A stretch of 64,000 bases of DNA from Bryoerythrophyllum caledonicum (lineage: Eukaryota; Streptophyta; Bryopsida; Pottiales; Pottiaceae), in assembly GCA_963971425.1 (NCBI GenBank), contig OZ020517.1:24066462-24130461 (forward strand), in the 5' to 3' direction. The notes beneath the pieces were generated by a model. That model did not search any database, was not told where the DNA came from, and was given only the letters and a program-made list of their open reading frames with translations. How positions within the stretch are numbered: the first letter of the stretch is position 1; every line of letters begins with the position of its first letter. Made by a program: the position numbers and the translations under genes. Shown piece after piece: positions 37,101-49,843 of this stretch.

Positions 37101-40100
37101 GTGGCGACCTAGAAGGACTCTTGGTTTGCCTCTGTAGAGCTTCCATTTCCAGTCGCATAGTTCCTGTATAGAACGATTCAGGAACAATACGGTAAGTTCA
37201 CTGTCTTCACAGCTTGCGAGGATGCAAGTTGTCGCAGTCAAAAACAGGCAGACAGCAATCAAACATGGCAGCGCACAAGTGTAGTGAAATTGATATATTT
37301 CAGTCTTGATAAAGAGGTTATTGTTCAACTACCACGGGGTCAACCGTTAATTTTCGTGTATGTGACAAGCCGACCACATTGAAGATCAAATTTCTGTTCC
37401 CTAGCTTACCAACGACGTCACGAATTCGATCATTTTGTAAAGAAAGTTCTTCACATCGAGCTCGTAGCTGGCCGTTCTCAGCTTCCAACTTTCCTTGGTT
37501 TATTCTTACAACTGACATCACCATCGCATACACCAGAAAACCGAGGTTGGTCACAGAAACAGTCATCTTTTGCAGTAGAATGTCCTTGGTAAGCTAGAGA
37601 GGAATTCTTCTCAGTGATTGTTCTTGTTTACTCCCGATAGAAATGCACTGGTTTTAGCAGCTTAACATGGAAGAAAACTTATGCTCTTCTCCGACTTAAA
37701 TTTTCTCTTCACATAGTAATTTAAATATAGAAAATATCACATGGTATATATCACAATTTCTCATATTTACCATCTTCACGAGCCAAGCCAGGGGACATGA
37801 GCAGCGACGCAGCCGGATAGGAGCTGGAGCTACCGCTGCCTCGGACCTCTGCAGGTCCCTGTACAGGCATGTATCAGCACAATGACAAACAAACTGCATT
37901 CTAGTGGAGTATTATACTGGCAGTTGCAAGCACAAACAGCAAGCAAGAAAATGAGTAAACTTTTCGAACAAAACAAACCGTAGTCTGATGTTCCAAAACA
38001 CGAATGAAAGCAGGCGTGCAAGATGAAGAGTGGCTTTGGAAAAATGGGTGAAGTTAGTGAAGGTAACATTTCTATGGATGAAAGTTACCAGTCCTTGTGG
38101 TGATATCTCCTCACGTTGCCTGTTACCTGCTAGATCTTTCTGTTCAAGAAAAGAAAAGTTTTTATTTACTCATCAAGATATATTAGCCCGAACACCGCAC
38201 TCTAAAAACTCTCAAAAAGAAGAGGTACTCTCGAAAGAAGAGAAGTTCACTAGTGCAAAGGTAACGTAAGCTAACGTGCGACAGCACTTTAGATTAGGAG
38301 AAATGAGAAAATGAAGCAGGAGAAAGAAAAAGAACATAGATGCAGAGCATGCTCGCTAATATTACAGCACTAAAACAAGGGCTTGCAACTGTCGGAACTA
38401 ACAAACCTGTAGATCAAGATAGCTATCGTGAAGTCCTCTATGTTTTTCTTCCAATTCTTTCTTCTCTCGTTCCTTCTCTTCCAGCTCCTTACGTAAGATC
38501 GTCTCTAAGATCCGCGTCTATAAACAGTATGAATAATTATGCAATTGTGTCAAAAACATCAAACAAAGACTCATCAACAAAAACTTGCTCATAATATTTG
38601 AATTGCCAGGGATAAGTTTGATTTTAAAGTGATTAAATAATCCCATTATCACATATTTCATATCTTAGAAGAAATTCAAGAAAACTATGACCACCACAAA
38701 TTATCAACATAAATATCTTCTCGGTGCTCTAAATTAAACTGCGTTTTGTGAAATCCGAATGGGCAAAACGAAGAGATAGTTTAGAAAGGGGAATGCATCC
38801 GAAACCTGGCTGGTAGAACTCTCCAGCTTGTTTCTAAGTGAATCAATTTCGCCTTTCTGCACGTTCCAATTTCAATACAATTATAAAAAGCTCTATTTAA
38901 CGAAAACCATGCCTTGAATAAGCCTTCATGCCAATATTATGTACAGCTTATTTATTAATTCTTTTGATGATCCAGTACAACAATGTGGCAAAAATGTCCG
39001 CATTACAATGCGTTTTGATCTACTTGAATCATTTGCTTCTCAAATCCCGGAAAGATTATAGTTTGAAAATTTGGCAGATTCATTGAAATGATTTACACAT
39101 GTTCTTTGCAGCAGTTGAAGAGCAGTTCTGAAGGCATACAAATAAGTCAACAGCTGCAGTGTGATGAGCTTTTAATTCTTGCAGTTGTTCTTTGAGATAA
39201 CTGGGAGGTTCGACTGCTTGCACGTTGGCATCCTTGTTGATATTGGCATCTATGTTTTTCTTCAACTGGTTTAGTTGTTTACCCAGATCCTGCACTAAGC
39301 CAAAATCCACATATTTAATTTTGCAGATGGCCTATGGTTTGGCTATCAATTATTCAATGGTGCCCATCTTTACCAGCTCTAGCTACTAAGAAGCCAGCAA
39401 ATGAAGTCCTTCAAACCTATTTCTCTGTCCTGGAGTGCGTACAAGATAAATAGCCATGGCAACAATCAAGCAACGAGAGAAGAACTTGAATCAGCATACA
39501 ATTTTACATACTGAACATGTCACAGTTCAGACCTCGAGCTCCTTGTTTTGTTTGTCGATAATCGATTTCAGCTCCTCCACCTGCAAAAAATGTGCGTATA
39601 GTGGTAAAGTTGCAATAAATGTGCCTCCATGATGGATGTGCAAATCATCTCAACAAGCGTCTTCAGGGATGAAACACTCAGAAAGGTAAGAAGGACGAGG
39701 TTCTCACCTTTGCAACATGCTCCTTTTCATGCTCAGCAGCAGCAACTACATCGTCCTTCTGTTTAGTGCGAGCAGCTTCAAGTTCTTTCTTCTGCCATCA
39801 TAGGATATATCTACTCATTGACTTAACTAGATCTTGCCACATCAAAACCGAATTCATGTATAATAACAGTCGAAAATTCTGAAGCCTTGCAGACGAGAGA
39901 GAAGCAGAAGAAGAGATGGCTTAGGACCTACAAGATTCTTGCACATTTCTTCAGCAACGTCTGCTCTTTTCTCAGCAGACTCTACATTTTCAACGCTCTC
40001 ATCCAAGCGAGCCTGCACATGTGGAAGTCTATTTCACTGCAATTTTGCGCTTTCGCAATTTCAAACCCTTATCGAAGTAAAGACCTTCTACTAAAACCTA

Positions 40101-42416
40101 ATTAAGCTTACTAAATACTCCCACTGCATTGAAATTTAAAGGCGGCCCACCTCTGTCTTAGCAATTTTTTCTTTCCATTTTTTCGTTGCCTCATCTAGTC
40201 CTTTCTTGTGCTCCTCTTCTAACTCTTTTACTTTTTCCGCATGTCGAGCCCTCAATTCTGCACAAAATGTCCAAAATCATTGCGACCATACTCGTAATAC
40301 CTCCGCGCACCATATCAAGATCAGATAAGAAGAGAAGGTATAATGCAGACATAGATGGTGTTCACTTGTGCACTGGTTCGACACATTGTGTTTAGATACT
40401 CCGGACTGTTGTTCTTCTACTGACGGCCAAGAGCTCAAAGATGCTCATTATTAAAGTCACTGCCACTTCAGAGATCATACCAGTTTTTGTGGATTCCAAT
40501 TCCTGTTTAGCTTTAGCTTGAAGTTCCTCTTTAGACCTTTGCAAGCCTTCTATCTGCATTACAAGAGAATTTCATGTGTCAGGAATTCATCTTTCAGTCT
40601 CTTTGGTGAATGCGAAGCTAAAGACAAGTTCAGACTCCTTATCCAATCGCGCATGCTTAGACATTTCTGCATGTTCTGATACGAATATCATTATTGAAGC
40701 TGAGTATCCTCATTCAGGCAATGAAAGTTTAGATTCCGTGATCCATACCATACTAAGATCAAAGAGCTGTATCCTTCTCAAAGCATCCACACATTACTTG
40801 ATCTGCCTCAGAGGCTCACAGAATTACAATTGCGATCCATGAATGGAGGTCGAAAACTGACCTCATTCTGCAGATTTGAGATTTTCTGCTGGCTTATCTG
40901 CTCAAGCTCGTCTGCCCTGGCATTCTCCTGAAAATTAATAGCAAAGAGTGGTTTCAAAATTGTCGCAAGCTTGATGTGGCATGCTCAGGTAAACAATGAC
41001 TATGAACTACGGGATGAGCAAGACCTGAACTCTGAGTGTTACAGCATCTGAAAGAGCCTTGCGAGCCACCTTTACCCTTTCCTCGCTTTCTGTCACGGAT
41101 GCCTGCAGATTCATGGATTGCTGCTGTTATTAGCGATGTCACGGGAAACGTCACTTTAACGATGTACGAGGGCATGTAATATACTATGTTCTCATAGCTC
41201 GCAAGCGAATTGCATCTACTGATCTGAAATCAAAACTACATCTGAGATTGTCATCTTCACGAGTTTTAGGGTTTCCTTGAAACTTCTGATGATACGACCA
41301 GTCGATTCATCCTCACAACAGCACAAATTGACCTAAAACTTAATTTTTTTAAATAAAAAAATTAGACTCTTCATTCCTTGCCGATTTCTAACATATCATA
41401 TTGTACCAGGACCAGGAAAATTTCTAAAAAATCACAGCGAACTGCGTAACTATGATTGAATTAAAAAAAATACGATGTTTCTTCCACTGCCGACGTGCAC
41501 GTCAGTGCGTTATGAAGGACTTAGATCAGCACATTTATGATAAAACCTTGCGGTACCAGAATATACCTCGAGTGCAGCAGTGGATACGTCATATTGCGCC
41601 AGCTCTGCATCCCGCGCATCCAGCAAACCGAGATTATACTGCAAAACAAAAAGCACAGAACAATTGTAAATGAGTGGATGCGCAAGATATCTGTAATCAA
41701 CTGAAAGTGATACTCCCTTCATGCGAGCGCTTGCAGGTAGCAGTAGATCCAAAACCGTAAGTCGCAAGCGCTTGCATTCGTCTTCTACCGGTTCTAAGTG
41801 ATACGTTAGAAGTTCACTGTGAGATGGCGGTCGACTATCGGGAGCTCTAGGAATGATTGAAGGGCGTTTGTAAGAATCTTAGGGCATAAACAAGGCTAAG
41901 GTGTTCAAATTCCCTGATTGCTATTCCATAAGGAAAGGAAACTCACTTTAAAGTCATCCTGTATCTGAGAGAGTTGATCCTTCAACTCGATCACAGCAGT
42001 CTCTTTCTCTCGAATCTGTTTAATTTCATAGCCAACATAAGCTAAACACTCCCAAAAATGAACTATATTTTTCAGTCTCTATCATAATAAGCCACAATTT
42101 CACACAAGTCTCATTCTAATATACAAAGACGCAAATAGACGATCATATCGTAACTCAGAAAACTGTAGCAATTTTCAATAGTCCGATTGCAGTTCCGATG
42201 AATCAATCAAAATGAATTTCTAACAAATCTAACAATCACAAGTTTCAGAACGCGAACCAAGGTTCACGACTCCATTGAATCTCACCATCCGCCTCCTCGA
42301 CAATAAACACGAAGCCTAACCTGAATGTTAAGCGCTTGAATCTGCTGATCGCAAAATGCAACGAGCTCGCGCTCCTTCGTTTCGAGCATCGTCCGAAACT
42401 CACGAGATTCCGCCAT
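34172..42416 (-). CDS. CCDC57-like coiled-coil protein, 23 exons (centriole/cilium-associated)
   Basis: Exons (high to low): 42416-42321, 42015-41947, 41638-41567, 41102-41025, 40927-40862, 40553-40481, 40257-40151, 40012-39932, 39791-39708, 39580-39533, 39289-39140, 38856-38806, 38517-38407, 38139-38089, 37858-37771, 37511-37410, 37163-37081, 36674-36521, 36105-35955, 35632-35548, 35200-35014, 34751-34651, 34285-34172. All have GT donors and AG acceptors, phases agree, and the total is 2202 nt (733 residues). The protein is almost all coiled coil, with Ser/Pro-rich linkers in the C-terminal half (KSPSRSPPSSP). The N-terminal DDFKYNLGLLDARDAELAQYD-type segment (residues about 53-72) matches my recollection of animal CCDC57 (YNL..L..RD.EL..YD), and the end (RPKVRNWNVKDD) looks like a conserved tail. 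Known: CCDC57 binds microtubules and works at centrosomes, satellites and cilia. Inferred: needed for sperm flagella. The least certain splices are the donor at 39140 and the acceptors at 37512 and 38518. Confidence 0.75.
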
Positions 42417-43745
42417 TATCACTCCCTCGTCCAATTCGCAAACCACCTGCTCAATGCGCTACAACCTCCACACAGTCACATCCACTCCCTCCCAATCCCT
42501 GCCAATAATGGTACACAAACACCGCGTCGACCGCATTCCCGTCGATACGCGTGCAAATTAAGAGACAGTCCTCTTCATTCTTTCAGCCATTGCGCATCCT
42601 CGTATCATCGACTCCACCTCCACAGTCCATCTCTCATGCACAATCCGTTCCAAGAATGATCGTCTCTGCAGAGAAAATCATCATGACTGCATAACTTCCT
42701 GCACCCTCTTCGTCCACTCTGAAACTCTAGGGTAAACGCAATAATCCTTCGCCTTCTGAAGCATCGCCGATTGCAACATGACTTCAAGCTCCTCCGCAAC
42801 GCCGTTTCAATTCCAAGCAATGCCGCTCTGCTTCACTAGAATCATGCGACAATGCTGCGCTTCGCTCTAAGCATGTGATTGCCTCTTTGAGAGGGATGCG
42901 CGCTTAAAGCCGTCATTATACCCCCAAATGAACTCTATCAATCATGAGAGTACATTTGCACGCCAGGTATCTACAAACGCTGTTGATGGTGTTGGTTTTG
43001 GAGGTAGCGACGGTTTTTCGTCTTCGTCTTCTTAAATGCAGTCTCATTCTTCAAACTCACGTCTTGAACGAAGTGCCATTCCAGGTCCGGTGGTCTCATC
43101 CCCGATGTTGTCAGGGGGGCTAATTTCCAAAACCGTCAGTGTGCCCTAAAAACGGTTTTCGGTGTAGATATTCGCGGCAGTGATGTCCACCTGTGGTAGA
43201 TATCGCTGATACTGACGATTATGGGTTATTGGAGCTCTTCACTAAGCGACAATTATGTTACATTTTGTAATTATCTGGAACTTAAATGTATGTATTTGGA
43301 TGTGAAGCAAAAAAATGTGATCTTGGATAGGATACCATGACTTTTGACCTCTTTTATATTTTAAACTAATATTATGAGCCGGATTCAGCCCTGAATAGCT
43401 CTCAATTTCAGTATGATCATTTTGAAGGAAATTGAAACCGTACATCCAAATGTAATGATATTTTGTGTGCATGTGATTTTAGTAGAATAGATTGAGATAT
43501 TATGGCCATCTAGGATAAAACTACCCCAGTCCGTAAAAAAAAATTCATCATGTTATTGTAAGACATCCATTCTAAAAGTGGATAGATACCCTAAACCCCA
43601 ATTCATCTATCTAAACCCTATAGTAGATAGATATCCTAAACCCTAATACCCTATTCCCAAAATCCTAAACACTATGCTTTAATTTACAAGAAAATTTCAA
43701 CATGTCCAGCACTAAGTTATAGTATGTTGTCTAAGGTGAAGCGAC
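42417..43745. other. upstream region of the CCDC57-like gene and spacer
   Basis: No coding exon is recognised. 42.4-43.1 kb has balanced composition and probably contains the promoter. 43.2-43.75 kb is AT-rich with irregular CCCTAAACCC-like repeats (43590-43665), resembling scattered telomere-type motifs. Confidence 0.4.
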
Positions 43746-44445
43746 CCATAACTGATACTTTAAGCCAAATGGGGTCTAAAATGACATTGTATGTCAAAGA
43801 AAATTATAAAGAAAGATGAAGAATTAGAATTGAAATTCAACAACAACATTACAGCCCTTGGATGAAACACCTTAGAACCCCTCAAAACACACAGCTAATC
43901 TTTACGTATCACTCCTTGGAATACAACCCGATGGCTCTACTTTGTCTTTGGTCCCTTGTTTACTGGTTACTGGCTACTCGTCCCTCGTTATATAGTGTCT
44001 ACCCTCGAGAAGGGCGAGTAGTTCCATACTACTAAACCTATGTCCGGCAGACATAGATTTAGTAGTGGAATGAATAGACACTTTATTCACTCCGTCCCCC
44101 TCCAAGGACCGGAGTTCTTCTTCTTCTTGAAATTTAGCAAACATTTTTTGAAATTTAATCTCAAAGATGCCAAATCGATACTGAATTTCAAAGCCCAAAT
44201 TCCACCAAAATCCATAACTGTATTGTAGGGTATGTGGTAGTTGTCATGAGTTGGGTCAAATTTTGTGCCCTTCTTGCCCAATGCTACTAAGTGACAGTGA
44301 GTAAAAGAGAGAAAACATGCCAGGCACAACCAACTCACGTATGACCCAAAACGGCACCCCATTTTTGAGACATTGAAGCAAGGCCACCAATCACAAGCTT
44401 GAGTAACGTGGGGCAACCCAAAATGATCCAATGCTGCTAGTGACT
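43746..44445 (-). mobile_element. inverted copy of the 13.9-14.4 kb MITE family, split by a retroposed insert
   Basis: Read on the minus strand, 44440-44135 and 43836-43750 correspond in order to 14.05-14.43 kb. The match is interrupted by the insert at 43838-44126. The termini are more diverged than in the 13.9-kb copy. Confidence 0.65.
43830..44134 (+). mobile_element. SINE-like or truncated LINE insertion (copy 2 of the 3' module)
   Basis: Insert 43838-44126 lies inside the older MITE copy, with TTGAAATT at both edges (43830-43837 and 44127-44134), present once in the uninterrupted relative at 14.36 kb. Its last 132 bp (from 43995) are the structured module also found at 9505 and 63082: GTGTCTACCCTC, a near-perfect hairpin with ACTAAACCTATGTC paired to GACATAGATTTAGT, TAGACAC, then ACCGGAGTTCTT and a CTT tail. 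The first ~155 bp are not found in the other two copies. Confidence 0.75.
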
Positions 44446-44637
44446 ATTTTTTGTTACTGACTTTTTGAGATTTTTTGAAATTGATTTTGTCATACTTCAC
44501 CATTTCATGCATACTCTACAAGTCACTTATCGATGGGGGTGCGCTTATGAATTACTCCACCTCAATACATGATAATTGGCTCACACTTGTGTTGATTAGA
44601 GTGGTCAGGTCTTAAGTTACTATGATTGAAATTTATC
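44446..44637. other. short spacer
   Basis: Nothing recognised. Confidence 0.4.
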
Positions 44638-44936
44638 TTTAACACTTTGAGGCCTAATGCCCATTTTGGGGTTGTTTCCGCACAATAAGCTCAATAGCAA
44701 ATGCTACAGGTTGCCTCCATGAAATCTTTTTATTGCGACATAGAGGTGGAGGAAGATGGACATCTATTGGGACCATTGCTACAAAAATAGGTTGAAGTAT
44801 TGGCGAGTTGTAGTGATTTCCATAAAGTGGGGTTGCAATTAAATATACCAAGTGTGTAGATGTTGATCTGTATGATCTATTACTCTAGTAGATTCTTGTT
44901 GGCCCAAAAAGCTCGTTGGCTTTAAAGGATTAAGAG
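44638..44936. mobile_element. TTAA-bounded MITE-like element
   Basis: The start TTAACACTTTGAGGCC and, inverted, the end TTAATCCTTTAAAGCC (ending near 44934) match at 12 of 16 positions, beginning with TTAA. The internal sequence resembles 7.96-8.25 kb. No coding capacity. Confidence 0.45.
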
Positions 44937-46071
44937 ACTTTGCATTGTTTTGTAATTGTTGGTCTCACTCATCGCACATAAAACCTCTATATTAAATTGT
45001 ATCACTTTTGGAATATTTTCGTATACAATCAAGCAAACCAAAGTAAGTTTTTGACATTAATTTAGTCATTTCATCAAAATTGTTGAAAAAATAGTGTCGA
45101 AAAGAGCCCAATTTGTAGTAGTGAAGGTGAAGCACAATGTGCAAGGTGAGCTATGACTCCATGTGGATGAGATTCATTCACGCAATCAATAGTCTCAAAC
45201 ATGCTGGTGCTCAGAAAGCTCCCTTGTAGTTCAGTTTTAATTGTAATCATTGTGCCGATTTTAATGTTGATCTGTGTGCTCTTCATGTTTCTCATTTTCA
45301 GATTAACCATTTTCAATGCGGCATAAACTCTATCTGTGGCATGGGTTCAGGAACACCGACTATGCATGTGGAACGGGCACCAACTACCAGAGACGAACGT
45401 CTTTACGGATTTGCCTATTGACCCCGGTCAATTGTTGAGTCGAGCCACAGGCTCGGCAGGGCTTGGGAGGGGTGGGAAAAAACCTGCCCCTATTTTTGTG
45501 TTGGAGTGGGGCCCTACTTGATCCATGAGGGGGCTCCGTAGGATAATATAGGGCCGCATGCCCCTACTTTGGCCAAAAAAATTCCAAAAAAAACCTCTAG
45601 GATCCTAAAACGGACAGGGCCAGAAAAATGGACCCACCCGAGGCTGAGGTTTGGTGCAACGCTCAACCAGGGTCAATAAGGAGATCTCGTCTTTACTGGT
45701 GAACGACATGACACATGCATAGCAGCCACCCCAAAATTTGTTGGAATTAAAACACTTGCCTTCAATCCTATTGAACAGCCGCATGAATATAAGTTTTGTC
45801 AAGTTGCAGAGATTTCTGATACATGTCTGATCAGTGAATTTATTATCATACTTATTCACCTACATACATAAGTACGATGCACATACTGATCGTACGATGC
45901 ACATACCAAGTATACTTGTCTTTTCGTTTCTGCAGTATGTTTCTTGTATACACATCGAACTCAGTCATGTGAACATATTTGTCTTATTGGTTTTAGAAGT
46001 AGTCTTTTTTGGTTGAGCAATGTGTCTATTGCTTTCACGTTGACAATCAGTGGTTGACCTTGAATGTGCAG
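44937..46071. other. intergenic spacer
   Basis: No gene is recognised. It contains a dispersed repeat shared with 11.17-11.29 kb and a short GC-rich stretch (45.33-45.65 kb) without coding features. Confidence 0.4.
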
Positions 46072-46397
46072 CAACAACTGCAACACATCCATCGTGGACT
46101 ACCACCGGAATTGCAAGAAGTGCGACTACGACCTGTGCCTCCGAAGCTGCCATGAGCTGCAGAGCAGATCTCAACCCGGAGGCGAGCAACTGGAGTCCGC
46201 GTTCAACAGAGACAACTACGTCGAGGAGGAAGAAGTGGACAACGCACATCAGCCATTACCTGCCTCAGATTGTTCGTTATCTGAATCCAGTGTTGAACTA
46301 GATTTCCATTACCTTCAGAGTGGGCTCGATAGTCACCTTCTTCAATTTCTTCAAAGACAGGAATCATGGATCCCGTTAAATGCTCCCAGGTTTTTCA
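46072..46397 (+). pseudogene. orphan exon of a KDM3/IBM1-type histone H3K9 demethylase gene
   Basis: After a TGTGCAG acceptor the plus strand encodes NNCNTSIVDYHRNCKKC, DYDLCLRSCHEL and QPGGEQLES. This is the cysteine-rich zinc-binding segment that precedes the JmjC domain in plant JMJ25/IBM1-family demethylases. The frame stays open to a plausible donor (AAG|GTATCG) at 46397. No JmjC domain, RING or other exon is found before the next gene starts at 46782 on the opposite strand, so this is a fragment: a duplicated or transposon-carried exon rather than a working gene. It is too short to act alone. Confidence 0.65.
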
Positions 46398-46781
46398 AGG
46401 TATCGTGCAGCCTTCATCAAAAGGATTGTAGAACAGTGTACACCAATTGTAGAGGCCTCCGGAAACTGAAACGAAAGTTTCATCATTTTTTTCTATTTGA
46501 CATCTTCGTATACTATTCATAGATCTAAAAATTCATTCGTCGCTCTTTTAGGTTAGCTTTTTTTGGTTCCCAGATGCCTAGATCTCTGTAAGTGAAGTTG
46601 AATTTTCGCTGCTGTCTCCAGCTTTGCAACTCACGACCAAACTCCCGGTTCACTTTCAGGGTAACTCGGAATGCGATGCTTCATTGGAAATGAGAAAGAA
46701 TAGAATATCATCGATACTATGTCTGCATTTTCACGGTGTAATCACACTACGCATAGGACTATATATGGATCTCTAGCTAGG
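46398..46781. other. spacer and 3' region of the berberine-bridge-like gene
   Basis: Nothing coding is recognised after the orphan exon. The minus-strand gene's 3' untranslated region should lie here. Confidence 0.45.
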
Positions 46782-49041
46782 TCATAGTGTCTTTTTGAGC
46801 GGTATGCTCTTCGGGAACTTGAAGACATTTTGCGGATCCCACTTCTTCTTCGTCCGGATGAGCGCACCGAGATTGTCCCCGTAGTACGCGCTGAGAGGCA
46901 TTTCACTATCGATGTAGTTCTGGTACGCGGATCTCGTGGCATACGGCTTCACGGCATTGAAGCAGTTCCTGATGTACCTCGTCTGCCCCGCGGCATCACT
47001 CGCGTTACTCCAATACGCCGCCATATCAGCGGTGTGAAAATGTCCTCTATGTACAAACGCAGACGCAGTCGGTGCCACTTTGTTGATAGCGGACTGGGAG
47101 CCGTACAGATCGAAGCTAAAGAACGAGTTGTTGTTCCCGGCTCTGATGGCCTTACCCATTTCGTGGATCGCCTGGTCCGACATCCCTGGCGCTTTCATGA
47201 AGATGGACTTGGCCTTGAATGACATGGTGGGGTACGGGACGTTGTTCAAGGTGATTGGGGTGTTGCTAGCATAGCCTGCGCTCAATAGAGTCGACTGGAT
47301 CCAGTCGACCTGCTCCACGCTAGTTTGGGGGTTGGGTCCTGCAGCGGAGAGAAAGCCTTGGACTAGAGGTGGGAGGGAGGATCTGGGGCCGAGGTAGGTC
47401 CCTTCTAGCCAGCTAACTCCGGCAGGGAACATCTTAAAACGGGCGGAGATCTCCGCGGAAACGTTCACCCCCCAGGTCTGGAACGCCTTGAAGTTCTGGA
47501 ACTGGAGCGACCTGGTGGTCCATGTGTAGTTGAAGCGCGTGACGGGGAACGAGACGTCGAACACGCGGAACGTGAACTGCGTGACGATCCCGTACGAGGT
47601 GGAGCCGGCGCCTCGGAGCGCGAAGTAGAGGTCCTTGTTCTGATTCGCGTTGCAGGTGATGACGGTGCCGTTGGCGGTGACGAGCTCGAGCTCCAGGGTG
47701 TTGTCGGACAGGAGGCCGAACTTGCGCGCGATGAAGCCCCAGCCGCCCCCCAACGCGTGCCCCGCCACGCCCACCGTCGGGCAGGCGCCCGCCGGGATCG
47801 TCACCTTGCCGGCGTTCCAGAGCGCCAAGTAGAGCGGGCCCAGCCGCCACCCCGCGCCCACTACGGCGGTTTTCGCCGCGCTGTTGTAGCTAAACTGCTT
47901 GAATCCCACCATGTCCACCACCAGCACCCCATCCCGACCTCCTGCAACAAACGGGCAATTGTAAAGTTATGCAATTGAATTTTGACGCCCTCACTCATTT
48001 TCATTCGACATAAAATCAGCTCAAAATATCTGGAATCGGTTCACTGAAAAGGCAGCTACAGTTCAAACCACAACATGTCCTGTTGTGGTTAACACCACTT
48101 CTACGTTTGAGTTTCAAGGACCCCATGCTCTTCCATACTCATCTGAGAAATTCTAGTTGAGACACCATAAAGCTCTTCTATATATAAGAGTGCGTGCAAT
48201 AAACAAAAAGAAGGGGTTTCTGATTGAAACTTTGGGTAAAAACTAAATCCCCAAAACTAGTTCTAACCGAGTCTCCAGAGGTCCACCGCACTCTTCCACA
48301 GTTCCTTGAAGGATTCTAGTAGCTGTTCCATATGATGAGAGAATCGAATGACTGAATGATGACGAGGTACTGTGATAAGTACCGACGGAGAGATACATGA
48401 TTGAGGGAGGGAGGGTGGAGGCGTAAGTACCGAGGGAGTAGGATTCAAACGAGTGGCCGCCGCAGCGGGGCACGATCCCCACACCCACCTGCTTGGAGCA
48501 CGAGATGGCGTTCTGCACCTGCGCCACCGTGGTAGGGAACACGAACGCCGCGGGCGCATACAGCTTCCCCGTGTTGTACACCCCGCGCGCGTCGTTGTAC
48601 TCGGAGCTCCCCGGAAACGCCGCAATCGCCCCGCCCCGAGCCAAGCACTGCTGCAGCCTGGTGGCGTGCGCCAGCTTGCGCCCCGTACCAACCTGCGCAT
48701 CGTCAATCACGTGCTTGGCGAATTCAGTACTGTCTCAAATGAGCTCCTCATCCCTCATCCCAGAAAATTAAAAACTTATGCAGGATGTAAATACGTCTAC
48801 TTTAAAGTACCGAAAAACAACCCCATGTGTACGAGGGACAGTTTCAGGCCATGCTTCACACGAAGAGCTTCAAATTGGGTACAAACAGATAGCAATATAT
48901 CACAAGATGTGAAATCAATTATTTGATTGAAAGAGAGAGCCTGCACACCTGCTCGTTGAACGCAGCTGCTGCTGACTCTGAGGATATGAAGGCAAGTAGC
49001 ACCACAGTTGCCAACACTGAGACAAATCCGAATCTGCCCAT
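46782..49041 (-). CDS. berberine bridge enzyme-like FAD oxidase, three exons
   Basis: Exons 49041-48949, 48692-48431 and 47941-46782 total 1515 nt (504 residues) with consistent phases (0, then 1). Exon 1 is a signal peptide (VLATVVLLAFISS, about residues 9-21) for the secretory route. The FAD-binding domain contains both residues for bicovalent flavin: His in RCGGHSFE (about 111) and Cys in AGACPTVG (about 172), 61 apart as in the family. GHALGGGWG and LRGAGSTSYGIVT follow. The C-terminal BBE domain ends NYID...SAYYGDNL, KKKWDPQNVFKFPKSIP. Known: family members oxidise carbohydrates (cellodextrins, oligogalacturonides), monolignols or alkaloids with O2, giving H2O2, often in the wall. Substrate here is unknown; a defence or wall role is likely. 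Exon 3 is GC-rich. A 14.4-kb retrotransposon sits about 400 bp upstream. Confidence 0.92.
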
Positions 49042-49203
49042 AGCTCTCAGCTTAATTTTCTGATACAAACCAGAGAAATGAGGGAGCTAGAGAGAAACAC
49101 TTGGAAGCTATCCATGTAACAAGTTTCCTGCTCAAGCATGAGCCACCTTCAGTTGGTGTAAAAGTATAAACGCGGTAATGGAAAACCACAATGCGAGGGA
49201 GGA

Positions 49204-49210
49204 TTATATA
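49204..49210 (-). promoter_or_regulatory. possible TATA box of the berberine-bridge-like gene
   Basis: TATATAA on the minus strand lies 163 bp before the start codon. Several similar AT-rich sequences lie nearby (for example about 49275-49300), so the choice is tentative. Confidence 0.3.
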
Positions 49211-49425
49211 GTATTGTACTGTACACTAAGATGTACCACTTCTCTTCTCCAAAATCACTAAATGTGGTGTAAATACTATATAGGAAGAATGCTATATATT
49301 TCACAAACTAAAATAGTGTATACGGTCCATGTGCTATACTTTGTACATGATGTGTACTATATATGTTATTTGTAGTTCATTCTATTAATGATAAAGTTAC
49401 TTTGAACAATACAAGTACTATTTGT

Positions 49426-49436
49426 ATTGTATGTAG
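49426..49436 (+). repeat. target-site duplication, left copy
   Basis: ATTGTATGTAG, identical to 63840-63850. Confidence 0.8.
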
Positions 49437-49843
49437 GGGAGAGAGTCATTTTTGAAGAGAGAGATGGCACTTGAGAGAGCTCCGTAAATATAGGTGAGGA
49501 GAGACTGGGGAGTATTGTTGCAACTTGAAGGATTAAGGCAACATGTGAGCTGGGAACTGTTGTGGTCCTCACTTATGACTGAGATTTGCAACTTGTGTAG
49601 GACTTACGAATGCTTTGTGTTGGACAGTACTTGAGGACACTATATCTCACTTTGTTGTGTGTAAGTAAATTTTGTCATTAGATTTGGATAGTGGGCATCT
49701 GAGCATGGGACCCAAAGTGTTGGCGTCCAGATCTAGTGACATCTTTTACTGTGAACCTGCAAAGCAAAGATTTAGTACAGAAAAGTCTGTTACATTCACC
49801 TACACATCCTCCCCAGTCTCTCTCACAATCCTAGTAGATACCA

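Noticed and set aside
43590..43665. Interstitial telomere repeats
   Set aside because: CCCTAAACCC-like motifs are irregular and few; no run of the exact plant telomere unit is present.
47434..48926. Other-frame ORFs over the berberine-bridge-like exons
   Set aside because: They are shadows; the true frame carries all the FAD and BBE motifs.
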